From: an uncultured Cocleimonas sp.
GTDB lineage: Bacteria; Pseudomonadota; Gammaproteobacteria; Thiotrichales; Thiotrichaceae
Direction of reading: 5' to 3'
Length of the DNA stretch: 61,264 nucleotides
NCBI RefSeq assembly: GCF_947495625.1
Contig: NZ_CANLZW010000028.1
Span: 1 to 61,264 of the forward strand
Shown one piece after another: positions 54,491 to 61,264 of this stretch. Both the position numbers and the translations under genes were made by a program. Positions within the stretch are counted from its first letter, which is position 1. Every line of letters starts with the position of its first letter. Below the pieces are notes generated by a model, which worked only from the letters and a program-made list of their open reading frames with translations, was not told where the DNA came from and made no database searches.

Positions 54491-54520
54491 TAAAAAAGTG
54501 CCCATAAGTAGGGGGGTGAC
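54491..54520 (+). repeat. G-rich dispersed repeat, short form (copy 12)
   Basis: TAAAAAAGTGCC then CATAAGTAGGGGGGTGAC, preceded by CTCCATTTAA. It lies between the two REPINs of this gap. Confidence 0.87.
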
Positions 54521-54596
54521 TTTTACCTAACTAAGTTATCTGTCAAAACGATCAGATATCGCCTGAATCCCCAACGCGCTAACCCGCACACGTAAC

Positions 54597-54730
54597 GCGA
54601 TAACCCGCATACGTAGGTTAGATAAGCTTGCGCCATCTAACGCATGGTTATTGGCACCTAGTTAGCCTGTAATACTCTTGATACTTAACTCTCAAAACCC
54701 AGATGACGCTGTCGCTTATCTAGGCTACAT
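54597..54730. repeat. REPIN, copy A
   Basis: A 134-bp unit. GTAGGTTAGATAAGC...GCCATCTAAC on the plus strand is followed, in inverted orientation, by GTAGCCTAGATAAGCGACAG...CATCTGGG. Both halves begin with GTAG and hold their own hairpin. A near-identical copy lies at 56563-56698. Both copies are followed closely by a G-rich repeat. Confidence 0.88.
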
Positions 54731-54740
54731 CTTTAACTAG

Positions 54741-54768
54741 AAAAAAGTGCCCCAAAGTAGGGGGGTGT
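54741..54768 (+). repeat. G-rich dispersed repeat, short form (copy 13)
   Basis: AAAAAAGTGCC then CCAAAGTAGGGGGGTGTA, 6 bp past the stop codon of the PhnA-like gene on the minus strand. Confidence 0.87.
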
Positions 54769-54774
54769 AGTGGT

Positions 54775-55338
54775 TTATACTTTCTTTAGCGTTTTAGCGC
54801 CTAGAACGACTCGTGTGCCGTTGAGGTTTCCTTCGATGCTTCGATTGGTATCTGTTAATGCGATATTCTTTACGACCATGCCTCGTTTTGCGGTGAAATT
54901 AGCACCTGTGATAAAAACATCTTTGATCATAATGGCTGTGTCGCCTACGGCAAATGCCACGCCATTGCTGTCTAGGGTCGGTCCATCAACTGCTCTAAGG
55001 CCAGACATTGCCCATTTCTTTACATCATCTTCAATATAGAGCATTTCTAATAAATCATTTGGCCAGCCTTCATCTCTAAGGCGGTCTAGCATGCGCCAAC
55101 TCATCGCTTGAATCGCGGGTATTTCAGACCACATGGTGTCATTCAAACAACGCCAGTGATTAGGCTGCATTTTTTCAGGGTGTTCGATTTGATCTAAACA
55201 GCTTGAGCAAACCAAGAGAGATTTATCCAGGCTCTTTAACGTAATCGGTGGGATGTCATAAGTAGCTAACTCTTCTTCAGAGCCACAGAATTCGCATTTG
55301 GAATCGGCACGTTTTAGTAAAAGAGGGTCAATTGACAT
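54775..55338 (-). CDS. PhnA-like zinc-ribbon protein
   Basis: About 187 residues from the ATG at 55338 (MSIDPLLLKRADSKCEFCG), which has GAG nearby and fits the family N terminus; the longer frame adds 19 unconserved residues. The N-terminal zinc ribbon has CEFC and CSSC. The C-terminal PhnA domain shows GVAFAVGDTAIMIKDVFITGANFTAKRGMVVKNIALTD and ends in NLNGTRVVLGAKTLKKV. Despite the name, E. coli PhnA is not required for phosphonate use, and the role of the family is unclear. It is longer than E. coli PhnA (111). Confidence 0.88.
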   Translation of the reverse strand: MSIDPLLLKRADSKCEFCGSEEELATYDIPPITLKSLDKSLLVCSSCLDQIEHPEKMQPNHWRCLNDTMWSEIPAIQAMSWRMLDRLRDEGWPNDLLEMLYIEDDVKKWAMSGLRAVDGPTLDSNGVAFAVGDTAIMIKDVFITGANFTAKRGMVVKNIALTDTNRSIEGNLNGTRVVLGAKTLKKV

Positions 55339-55496
55339 GTTTAACTCGTAGTTCACAGAAAAAATGATTCTAGAATATTTTACATATTTCTTCATTAATC
55401 GAGATGATAATAATTGCTTACTCGATTAAAAAGTGTGTACAAGCGCATTAGGTCAGATAAAGAACGCGATTCGACAACACTAATAAAATTAATATT

Positions 55497-55525
55497 AAAA
55501 AAACGCCCCAAAGTAGGGGGGTGAC
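55497..55525 (+). repeat. G-rich dispersed repeat, short form (copy 14)
   Basis: AAAAAAACGCC then CCAAAGTAGGGGGGTGAC. A degenerate single REP (AGGTCAGATAAAGAACGCGA, 55450-55469) lies just upstream. The surrounding 446-bp gap (55339-55784) has no gene I trust. Confidence 0.87.
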
Positions 55526-55784
55526 CTATAAGAAGTTATTTTAAGGAGGCTAGAAGACTCAGCACGTTGCTTCAACTTCCCTCGGCATTTCATTTAGGAA
55601 ATGGCTCTCACCTTCTTTGGTATCTAGACCATTTCAAGTGGCACTTATGTAAAGATTTTGTAAAGATCAAAAGTAATCAATCTGAACCGCTTATACTAAG
55701 CATACAATTGGGCCATAGATGTTTTATGAAGTTTATGATGCTTTTATAGGGTATTGAATAAAGCGAATTTACAGGAAAATATGC

Positions 55785-56543
55785 ATGTTAAGAAAAATAA
55801 ATAAACTACTGATATTAATAATGATTTTAAAAATAAGTTTTATCAGTGCTAATGCCTTGGCGGCTCAAACAGAAAATGCAGTTGAGATTAAGTCTGAAGA
55901 TAAAATCAGAATTGATATTGTCTCTGATGTTGTGTGTCCTTGGTGTGCGGTTGGTTATAAGAGACTCAGCCAGGCTATTGATGAGTTAGAATTTCAGGAT
56001 AAAGTCGATATTCATTGGCATCCTTTTCAGCTTAACCCTGATATGCCGCAAGAAGGAATTAATGCCGATCAATATTTAATGGACAAATTAAGACTCTCTC
56101 CCGAGGAGCTAAAACAAAAAAGATCATCGGTTGCAAAAACAGGTGAAGATTCTGGCTTTACATTCAATTACTACGAAGAGATGAAAAAACCTAATACGTT
56201 TCATGCTCATGTTTTACTTGATTATGCGAAAGCCTTTAATAAGCAAACGGAACTGAAAGTAAGACTGCAGGAATCCTATTTTAGCGAGAAAAAAAATATT
56301 GGTAATAGGGACGTTTTATCTTCAATTCTGAAAGAAGTGGGATTAGATGCAGTCGAAGGAATAGCAAGGCTTGATGATGCTGAAGCAATAAAGCGTGTTA
56401 AAAATGATGAAAAATACTGGAAAGATTTAGGCGTTCACAGTATTCCAACGATGGTTTTTGATAAGCGGGTAGCTCGTCGAGGAGCCAATCCGGTTGAAGC
56501 CTATAAAGCCTTGTTGGTAGCCTTACACAATGAGAAGAAGTAG
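55785..56543 (+). CDS. DsbA/FrnE-family thiol oxidoreductase with signal peptide
   Basis: 252 residues. N-terminal signal peptide (LLILIMILKISFISANALAAQ), then IDIVSDVVCPWCAVGYKRL with active-site C51-PW-C54, HWHPFQLNPDMPQEG, NTFHAHVLLDYAK, and the cis-proline region VHSIPTMVFDKRVARRGANP. The body matches FrnE-like proteins, which are mostly cytoplasmic; here the leader implies a periplasmic role, perhaps as an oxidant or isomerase alongside the DsbD/TlpA system. AGGAAAATATGC precedes the ATG. Confidence 0.87.
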   Translation: MLRKINKLLILIMILKISFISANALAAQTENAVEIKSEDKIRIDIVSDVVCPWCAVGYKRLSQAIDELEFQDKVDIHWHPFQLNPDMPQEGINADQYLMDKLRLSPEELKQKRSSVAKTGEDSGFTFNYYEEMKKPNTFHAHVLLDYAKAFNKQTELKVRLQESYFSEKKNIGNRDVLSSILKEVGLDAVEGIARLDDAEAIKRVKNDEKYWKDLGVHSIPTMVFDKRVARRGANPVEAYKALLVALHNEKK

Positions 56544-56562
56544 AAAATCATGCTTCCTTAAT

Positions 56563-56698
56563 GCGTTAACCCGCATACGTAGGTTAGATAAGCTTGCGCC
56601 ATCTAACGCATGATTAGTGGCACCAGGTTAGTCAGCTGCTAATATTGATAGTTAACTCACGAAACCCAGATGACGCTATCGCTTATCTAGGCTACATG
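56563..56698. repeat. REPIN, copy B
   Basis: 136 bp, nearly identical to 54597-54730: GTAGGTTAGATAAGCTTGCG...CATCTAAC and the inverted partner GTAGCCTAGATAAGCGATAG. It lies right after the DsbA-like gene and before a long G-rich repeat. Confidence 0.88.
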
Positions 56699-56740
56699 TA
56701 TCGATATATCGATATATTTGGAACAGTGAGATTAACAAAG

Positions 56741-56854
56741 AAAAACCGCCCTAGCCGAACGCAGTGAGACAACGTTGGAGCTCTGCGACGACGGCCCGAA
56801 GGGTGTGGTTTTCATTATTATTGAGTGAAAAACCACATAAAAGTAGGGGGGTGT
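56741..56854 (+). repeat. G-rich dispersed repeat, long form (copy 15)
   Basis: Starts AAAAACCGCCCTAGCCGAAC, passes GAGACAACGTTGGAGCTC and GACGACGGCCCGAAGGGTG, forms a hairpin of GTGGTTTTTCA-type arm with TGAGTGAAAAACCAC, and ends AAAAGTAGGGGGGTGTG, 9 bp past the stop of the PhzF-like gene. The arm bases differ from copies 6 and 10 on both sides, preserving pairing. Confidence 0.85.
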
Positions 56855-56863
56855 GAATTTGAT

Positions 56864-57853
56864 CTACATTATTCTGGTTGCGCCCGATACTCGAATGGAA
56901 GATCCAATCTGTTCTGTAAACTCTGCGCGAATTAAGGAACGAGCGCCCATATCTTCACCTTGGATAATATTAATTTCGCCCTTGTTTTCAATCTTATTTT
57001 TAATATAGTCTGGCCATTTTAAATCTCGTAAGTAACCTGCAAACGCAGCAGTTGCGGCACCTGTGGCGGGATCTTCAAAGACACCGCCTGAAGCGAAAGG
57101 ATTTCGTGTATGAAATGTTTGAGGTGTTTCTGCATACGCGAACATTACCGTTACCAAACCTTTTTTGTTCATAAAGATTCGTCCAGCATCCAAATCATAA
57201 TCCATTGCACTTAACGCTTCTCGGGAATTCAATCCGATAATTAAATGGTTTGCCCCGCCATTGGCAAATGCCGGTGGTATCTTTGAATCAAGGTCTTCTT
57301 GGGTGTAACCAAATAATGCTAAAGCCTCGTTGATCATTGCTGGATCAGCGGGTTCTGAGCGTGTAGTTGGCGATTGCAATGCGGCTGAATAAGTGTCTAC
57401 AACGGAATAAGTGTCTACAACGGAATAAGTGTCTACAACGGAATAAGTGTCTACAACGGAATAAGTGTCTACAACGGAATTAGTGTCTACAACGGAATTA
57501 GTGTCTACAACGGAATTAGTGTCGCCGTCCACGAACCCTTCGACAGTGATATTGGTTTCATTGAGTTGTAACGGATATATACCTACGCCATTTTGCATCG
57601 CTAATGCCGCGCCGAGTGCGATGGTCGCATGTCCACAAAAGGGGACTTCAGATTCAGGTGAAAAATAGCGAACTCGCCAGCCTTCGGAACTATCTTTTAA
57701 TAGTGGTTTGGCGAATACAGTTTCGGAGTAACCAACTTCAGCTGCAATTTTTTGCATTTCCGCAGTTGAAGGGTGTTCATCACTGATATGGACACCAGCT
57801 GGGTTGCCTCCGATATCACCATCTGAAAATGCTGCAATTCTGATTAAACTCAT
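56864..57853 (-). CDS. PhzF-family protein with in-frame hexapeptide repeat
   Basis: 329 residues; the family is usually about 260-300. The diaminopimelate epimerase-like fold shows the N-terminal AFSDGDIGGNPAGVHI, the catalytic glutamate in EVGYSETVFAKP, FCGHATIALGAALA, and later NPFASGGVFEDPATGAATAAFAGYL. Between the two halves sits a run of eight SVVDTY/SVVDTN hexapeptides encoded by an 18-bp minisatellite. Reaction unknown; PhzF homologues isomerise various small molecules. The repeat lies in the linker between the two lobes, where it may be tolerated. Confidence 0.85.
   Translation of the reverse strand: MSLIRIAAFSDGDIGGNPAGVHISDEHPSTAEMQKIAAEVGYSETVFAKPLLKDSSEGWRVRYFSPESEVPFCGHATIALGAALAMQNGVGIYPLQLNETNITVEGFVDGDTNSVVDTNSVVDTNSVVDTYSVVDTYSVVDTYSVVDTYSVVDTYSAALQSPTTRSEPADPAMINEALALFGYTQEDLDSKIPPAFANGGANHLIIGLNSREALSAMDYDLDAGRIFMNKKGLVTVMFAYAETPQTFHTRNPFASGGVFEDPATGAATAAFAGYLRDLKWPDYIKNKIENKGEINIIQGEDMGARSLIRAEFTEQIGSSIRVSGATRIM
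57387..57523 (-). repeat. 18-bp coding minisatellite inside the PhzF-like gene
   Basis: Seven full units (plus-strand unit GAATAAGTGTCTACAACG five times, then GAATTAGTGTCTACAACG twice) and a partial eighth. 18 bp keeps the frame, so unit number can change without breaking the gene. Units are identical or differ by one base, which indicates recent expansion. Confidence 0.95.
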
Positions 57854-57977
57854 ACTAAGACTCGTTTGATTAATTTATTTCTACGAACCTTATTATTATA
57901 TTACGAGTTTAGCTAATCACTATATCCAAGACCCTCTATCAGATATTCAGATATAAGAGGGAAATAAACATAAATCG

Positions 57978-58006
57978 AAAAAGTGCGTAAAAGTAGGGGG
58001 GGGACC
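57978..58006 (+). repeat. G-rich dispersed repeat, short form (copy 16)
   Basis: AAAAAGTGCG then TAAAAGTAGGGGGGGGGAC; the T of the usual GTGAC is replaced and the G-run is nine long. It lies in the 420-bp divergent gap between the PhzF-like gene and the cyclase gene, which otherwise shows nothing definable. Confidence 0.83.
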
Positions 58007-58273
58007 TATTAATCATCTATTAGCCTGATTTGGATGTAAGACTATCAACCAATGAATGATTTGATTCTACGGTTTTGTTTTATCCACAATGTTTATTGTT
58101 AGTGCTTCAACTAATCCGCTTTGCATATATAATTAAGTATTATTGGACTTGATCAGAGGTTTCTTAATAAGGGTACTGGCGATTCCCGCATATAATCGAT
58201 ATAACTACATAAAATGCAATATTCGTTTATATTAGGAATTACATCTTCGTTTTAATTTAGATACTTAGCATAT

Positions 58274-60109
58274 ATGGCCAAAATTCGTAGACTAGCTGCA
58301 ATCATGTTCACCGACATTGTCGGCTTTACCTCTCTTATGGGTATTGATGAAGATAATGCTATAAAAATTCTGGATAAAAACCGGAAATTTCATCGTTCTT
58401 TTGTCAATAAGTACCATGGAGAATGGCTCAATGAAATGGGAGATGGAATTCTTGCCAGCTTTTCTACTCCAACCGATGCTGTTCGCTGCGCGTGCGAAAT
58501 CCAGAGAGAAGCAATAAATGCCGGTATAGGACTGCGTGTTGGCATTCATCAAGGCGAAGTCATTTTTGAAAACAGTGCTGTCCTTGGCGACGGCGTAAAT
58601 GTGGCTTCACGACTGCAAGACCTCGCTGAAGAAGGCAGTATCAATATTTCTGGTGCGGTCTACAATGATGTCAAAAACAAAACAGGCATTGAGGTTGAGT
58701 ATCTCGGCGAGAAATCATTTAAAAATGTCGTTGAGCCAATCAAAGTGTACAAGGCTACGTGCGAACTCAGTTTGACCGAGCAGAATAGACAAGGCTATTC
58801 TCAAGCCCAGTCACAAGACACAAGACCTTCTGTTGCCGTGCTTCCGTTTGTGAATATGAGCAATGATCCTGAACAGGAATATTTTTGCGATGGCATTACG
58901 GAGGATATCCTCAACGACCTCACGCAATTGAAAGATATTCGGGTGGTTGCACGAACCTCAAGTTTCGCCTACAAAGATAAAAATCAGGACATTCGTGATA
59001 TCGGTTTGCAATTGAGTGTTGATACAATTGTCGAGGGTAGTGTCAGGAAAGCAGGCAATCAATTGCGTATCACAGCGCAGCTGATTAATGTGACGGATGG
59101 TTTTCATCTTTGGTCAGATCGTTATGACCGTGAGCTAGAAGATGTATTTGCGATCCAAAATGAAATTTCAAAAAGTATCGTTGAATCTCTGGAAATTGAG
59201 TTAAGTACCAAAGATCGTCATAAAATAGAAAAAGCCAAAACCCAGAATGTTAAGGCCTACGATTATTACATTAAAGGCCGCTCCTATTTGCATAGGATTC
59301 ACAGAAATACCACCAATTATGCTATTCAATTGTTTACTCAGGCTATTGAGATGGATAATAGCTATGCATTGGCTTATTCTGGTCTTGCAGATAGTTATGC
59401 ACAGTATTATATGTATTTTGAGAGGAATAAATCGACGCTACAAAAAGCACTCGATTTAAGTCAGAAAGCCCTCCAGCTCGATCCCGATTTGGCAGAATCA
59501 CATTCATCACGCGGTGTCGCTTTGTCCCAAAATAGTGAGTACCTGGAAGCGGAACAGGAATTTGATAAAGCGCTACAAATCAACCCCAATCTTTTTGTTG
59601 CAAATTATCAGTACGCACGTGCCAGCCGCGCGCAAGGCAAACTATCGAAAGCCGTCCATTTATTTGAAGCAGCATCCAAAACAAGACCTGATGACTATGA
59701 ATCATCGGTATTTTTAGTCGCCGCTTATGATGATTTAAACGAATCGGAAAAACGTGAGAAAGAAATTAAGCGTTGCATAAAGGTGGTAAAAAATCATCTT
59801 CTATTGAATCCTGGTGATTCGCGTGCACTGTATCTCGGGGCACAAGTGCTTATCAGGGCGGGTGAAAAGGAAGAGGCTGTAAATTGGATGGGAAAATCAC
59901 TGACCATTGATCCGGACGAGCCGTCTGTATATTACAATGCTGCTTGTCTCAGCTCATTGATGGGTAATATTGAGGATGCCATCAAATACTTTGAGTTCGC
60001 CATTGGCGCTGGATATGTTTCAAAAGAATGGATAGAAAATGACTCTGATCTGGATCTCATTCGCGATCACCCTAAATTCATTGAAATATCACAAATGCTT
60101 GAAGCCTGA
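58274..60109 (+). CDS. Class III adenylate/guanylate cyclase with TolB-like and TPR domains
   Basis: 611 residues. N-terminal class III cyclase domain (RRLAAIMFTDIVGFTSLMG, GDGILASFSTPTDAVRCACEIQ, GIHQGEVIFENSAVLGDGVNVASRL) with metal-binding aspartates in FTDIVGF. The middle domain is RPSVAVLPFVNMSNDPEQEYFCDGITEDILNDLTQ...EGSVRKAGNQLRITAQLINVTDGFHLWS, common in such proteins. About seven TPR-like repeats follow, to the C terminus. No signal peptide or membrane helix. It is expected to make cAMP or cGMP in response to a bound partner. ATP versus GTP cannot be told here. Confidence 0.9.
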   Translation: MAKIRRLAAIMFTDIVGFTSLMGIDEDNAIKILDKNRKFHRSFVNKYHGEWLNEMGDGILASFSTPTDAVRCACEIQREAINAGIGLRVGIHQGEVIFENSAVLGDGVNVASRLQDLAEEGSINISGAVYNDVKNKTGIEVEYLGEKSFKNVVEPIKVYKATCELSLTEQNRQGYSQAQSQDTRPSVAVLPFVNMSNDPEQEYFCDGITEDILNDLTQLKDIRVVARTSSFAYKDKNQDIRDIGLQLSVDTIVEGSVRKAGNQLRITAQLINVTDGFHLWSDRYDRELEDVFAIQNEISKSIVESLEIELSTKDRHKIEKAKTQNVKAYDYYIKGRSYLHRIHRNTTNYAIQLFTQAIEMDNSYALAYSGLADSYAQYYMYFERNKSTLQKALDLSQKALQLDPDLAESHSSRGVALSQNSEYLEAEQEFDKALQINPNLFVANYQYARASRAQGKLSKAVHLFEAASKTRPDDYESSVFLVAAYDDLNESEKREKEIKRCIKVVKNHLLLNPGDSRALYLGAQVLIRAGEKEEAVNWMGKSLTIDPDEPSVYYNAACLSSLMGNIEDAIKYFEFAIGAGYVSKEWIENDSDLDLIRDHPKFIEISQMLEA

Positions 60110-60165
60110 ATTTTTGTAATTGGGTAATCCTAAAACGTTACGTTCTCACCCTATCAAGTAGCCCA

Positions 60166-60199
60166 GTAGGTCGGATTGCACTGCGTTTATCTGATCTAC
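60166..60199. repeat. Single REP-like hairpin
   Basis: GTAGGTCGGAT (60166-60176) pairs with ATCTGATCTAC (60189-60199) around TGCACTGCGTTT. It has the GTAG head and lies about 37 bp before a G-rich repeat. Confidence 0.7.
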
Positions 60200-60235
60200 A
60201 AAGCTTTAGTGTTTGAAGCACAAAGACCCCATTTG

Positions 60236-60266
60236 ATAAGAAAGTGCACCAAAGTAGGGGGGTGTC
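60236..60266 (+). repeat. G-rich dispersed repeat, short form (copy 17)
   Basis: ATAAGAAAGTGC then ACCAAAGTAGGGGGGTGTC, preceded by CCCCATTTG. It is in the 337-bp gap between the cyclase and ParA genes. Confidence 0.85.
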
Positions 60267-60446
60267 GTTTTAAATGTTTACGATTGAATGTTGATCGTAT
60301 TTACCTCAAAGTGTTTCTTCATTTCACAACATCCTATAGAATTCCAAGTATCCAAACCCCGAGGTGATGTTTAGACCATCACCTACAAAATAATTAAAAT
60401 CACCTTAGTGATTAAATAAAATATAACAATTGAGCACGCGAGAGAG

Positions 60447-61151
60447 ATGCATAAAATCACTTTGATGAATTCAAAAGGTGGTTGCGGTAAAACGACTATC
60501 GCGACTAATTTAGCTGCATATTATGCGGCGAAAGGCTATTCAACCTGTTTGTTCGATTTTGACCCGCAAGGTTCAAGCGCAAATTGGTTAAGTCGCCGTA
60601 ACGAAAATAGGCCGCCAATATACGGTTTTGTTGCCGGCAATAACAAAATGTCTCCGGTAAATTCTAATCAACAACAAGCGCCTTCCGATTCGCAAATTGC
60701 CATTATAGATTCACCGGCTGGTGTTGCCTTAGATGATGCAACGCTAAAAGCATTGGTTAAAAATACTGATACACTTTTGATGCCGGTGTTACCGTCACCG
60801 ATTGATATCCATGCCTGCGCTCACTTTATTGAGAAAATATTGATTCAGGGCGGGGCGAAACAGAATGGATTAAAAATGAGCAATATTGGTATTGTGGCCA
60901 ATAGAGTGAAGACCAATACGGTTGCCTACCGCGCACTGTGTAAATTTTTAGACCGATTAGGGATTCCCTTTGTAGCTAGCCTTAATGATGCACAAAACTA
61001 CGTATTCGCACATGAGCACGGATTAGGTATACACGAACTAAGCAAAAGCCGAAATGTAAAAGATCAGGAACAATGGTCTGAGTTACTGAACTGGCTAGAT
61101 ACTAAAGCGATGGAAAACTCAACTACAAACAAACAGGCTGGTAATTTTTAA
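60447..61151 (+). CDS. ParA-family ATPase, orphan
   Basis: 234 residues. The deviant Walker A KGGCGKTTIATNLAAYYAAKG with the signature lysine lies at residue 10 onward; switch region FDFDPQGSSANWLSRR; IAIIDSPAGVALDD for Walker B. Many such chromosomal orphans position cytoplasmic machinery rather than DNA. No parB or parS is seen here, so partner and cargo are unknown. GAGAGAG lies upstream of the ATG. The C-terminal tail is low complexity. Confidence 0.9.
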   Translation: MHKITLMNSKGGCGKTTIATNLAAYYAAKGYSTCLFDFDPQGSSANWLSRRNENRPPIYGFVAGNNKMSPVNSNQQQAPSDSQIAIIDSPAGVALDDATLKALVKNTDTLLMPVLPSPIDIHACAHFIEKILIQGGAKQNGLKMSNIGIVANRVKTNTVAYRALCKFLDRLGIPFVASLNDAQNYVFAHEHGLGIHELSKSRNVKDQEQWSELLNWLDTKAMENSTTNKQAGNF

Positions 61152-61165
61152 TAAAAGCGATTAGA

Positions 61166-61188
61166 CCCATTTAATAAAAAAGTGCCCA
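61166..61188 (+). repeat. G-rich repeat, 5' part only (copy 18, interrupted)
   Basis: CCCATTTAATAAAAAAGTGC-type context is intact, but instead of AAAGTAGG the sequence continues AGCTCTGCATAAATTCTATT. The core may lie beyond the window, separated by an insertion. Confidence 0.6.
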
Positions 61189-61200
61189 GCTCTGCATAAA

Positions 61201-61264
61201 TTCTATTACACATAAGAACCACGTCCTTAGGACGTGGAAGAGGTTCAAGGCTCTAGCCTCAAGA
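61201..61264. mobile_element. Possible IS200/IS605-type end, cut by the window edge
   Basis: Right after TTCTATTAC the sequence shows the perfect palindrome CCACGTCC-TTA-GGACGTGG (about 61221-61239), followed by GAAGAGGTTCAAGGCTCTAG. Subterminal hairpins of this kind, close to a short TTAC-like target, are typical of single-strand transposons of the IS200/IS605 group. No transposase is in view. Confidence 0.45.

Noticed and set aside
55567-55749. A 60-residue plus-strand frame between the PhnA-like and DsbA-like genes
   Set aside because: No ribosome-binding site, no family features, and an AT-rich promoter-like context. Probably not a gene.
57387-57523. CRISPR array
   Set aside because: Repeats are 18 bp, contiguous without spacers, and in frame inside a gene. 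This is a minisatellite.

Overview
The window is a chromosomal segment of an AT-rich gammaproteobacterium. This rests on the order metY-rimP-nusA-infB-rbfA-truB-rpsO-pnp, a long multidomain DsbD, LldD plus Dld lactate dehydrogenases beside a PdhR-type operator, a split aceE-aceF-lpd pyruvate dehydrogenase, and REP/REPIN repeats. A relative of the Thiotrichales is my guess for the lineage; the sequence read by eye does not prove it.

Layout. 1-3.3 kb: distal part of a chromosomal integron. The integrase reads outward at 1924-3279. An attI-like region and at least three cassettes extend leftwards, with short minus-strand genes, attC-like sites and one stretch with no gene. 3.4-15 kb: lactate to acetyl-CoA block (lldR-lldD, divergent dld, then aceE-aceF-lpd-lipA). 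15-27.7 kb: formate dehydrogenase locus. On the minus strand are moaA-fdhD and a HTH/periplasmic-binding-like regulator; on the plus strand are DUF3305, DUF3306, a 4x[4Fe-4S] protein, a TorD-type chaperone, a small Tat protein and fdhA-B-C. Three sequences with excellent sigma-54 -24/-12 form precede these units. 27.8-33.9 kb: a tungsten aldehyde oxidoreductase cluster of the Aromatoleum AorABCDE type, with an extra small Gly-Gly-ended protein and a rhodanese. 34-36.4 kb: ECF sigma / anti-sigma / phytase-like lipoprotein unit. 36.5-45.8 kb: translation and RNA-decay operon with the initiator tRNA. 45.9-52.9 kb: tlpA-dsbD, an H-NS-type protein, fxsA and groES-groEL (CIRCE plus sigma-32-like promoter). 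53-61.3 kb: a looser accessory region (XRE/ImmA pair, PhnA-like, exported FrnE/DsbA-like, PhzF-like with an internal minisatellite, adenylate cyclase-TPR, orphan ParA). It is rich in REPINs and ends in what looks like an IS200/IS605-type terminus.

Working together. Lactate is oxidised by LldD and Dld to pyruvate and passed to the pyruvate dehydrogenase; lipA supplies lipoyl groups. MoaA, FdhD, the ThiS/MoaD-like and ThiF/MoeB-like proteins and the TorD chaperone all serve molybdo/tungsto-pterin enzymes, so 15-34 kb reads as one Mo/W redox island for formate and aldehydes.

Most unusual signal. A G-rich intergenic element recurs about 18 times across the whole window. Its core is AAAGTAGGGGGGTGAC, preceded by AAAAAGTGCC. 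Thirteen copies are short (about 22-31 bp). Four are about 115 bp long and carry a hairpin whose arms co-vary, and one is cut short near the window end. Copies sit just upstream of integron cassette genes as well as between core genes, and 15 of 18 point the same way. I do not recognise this family.
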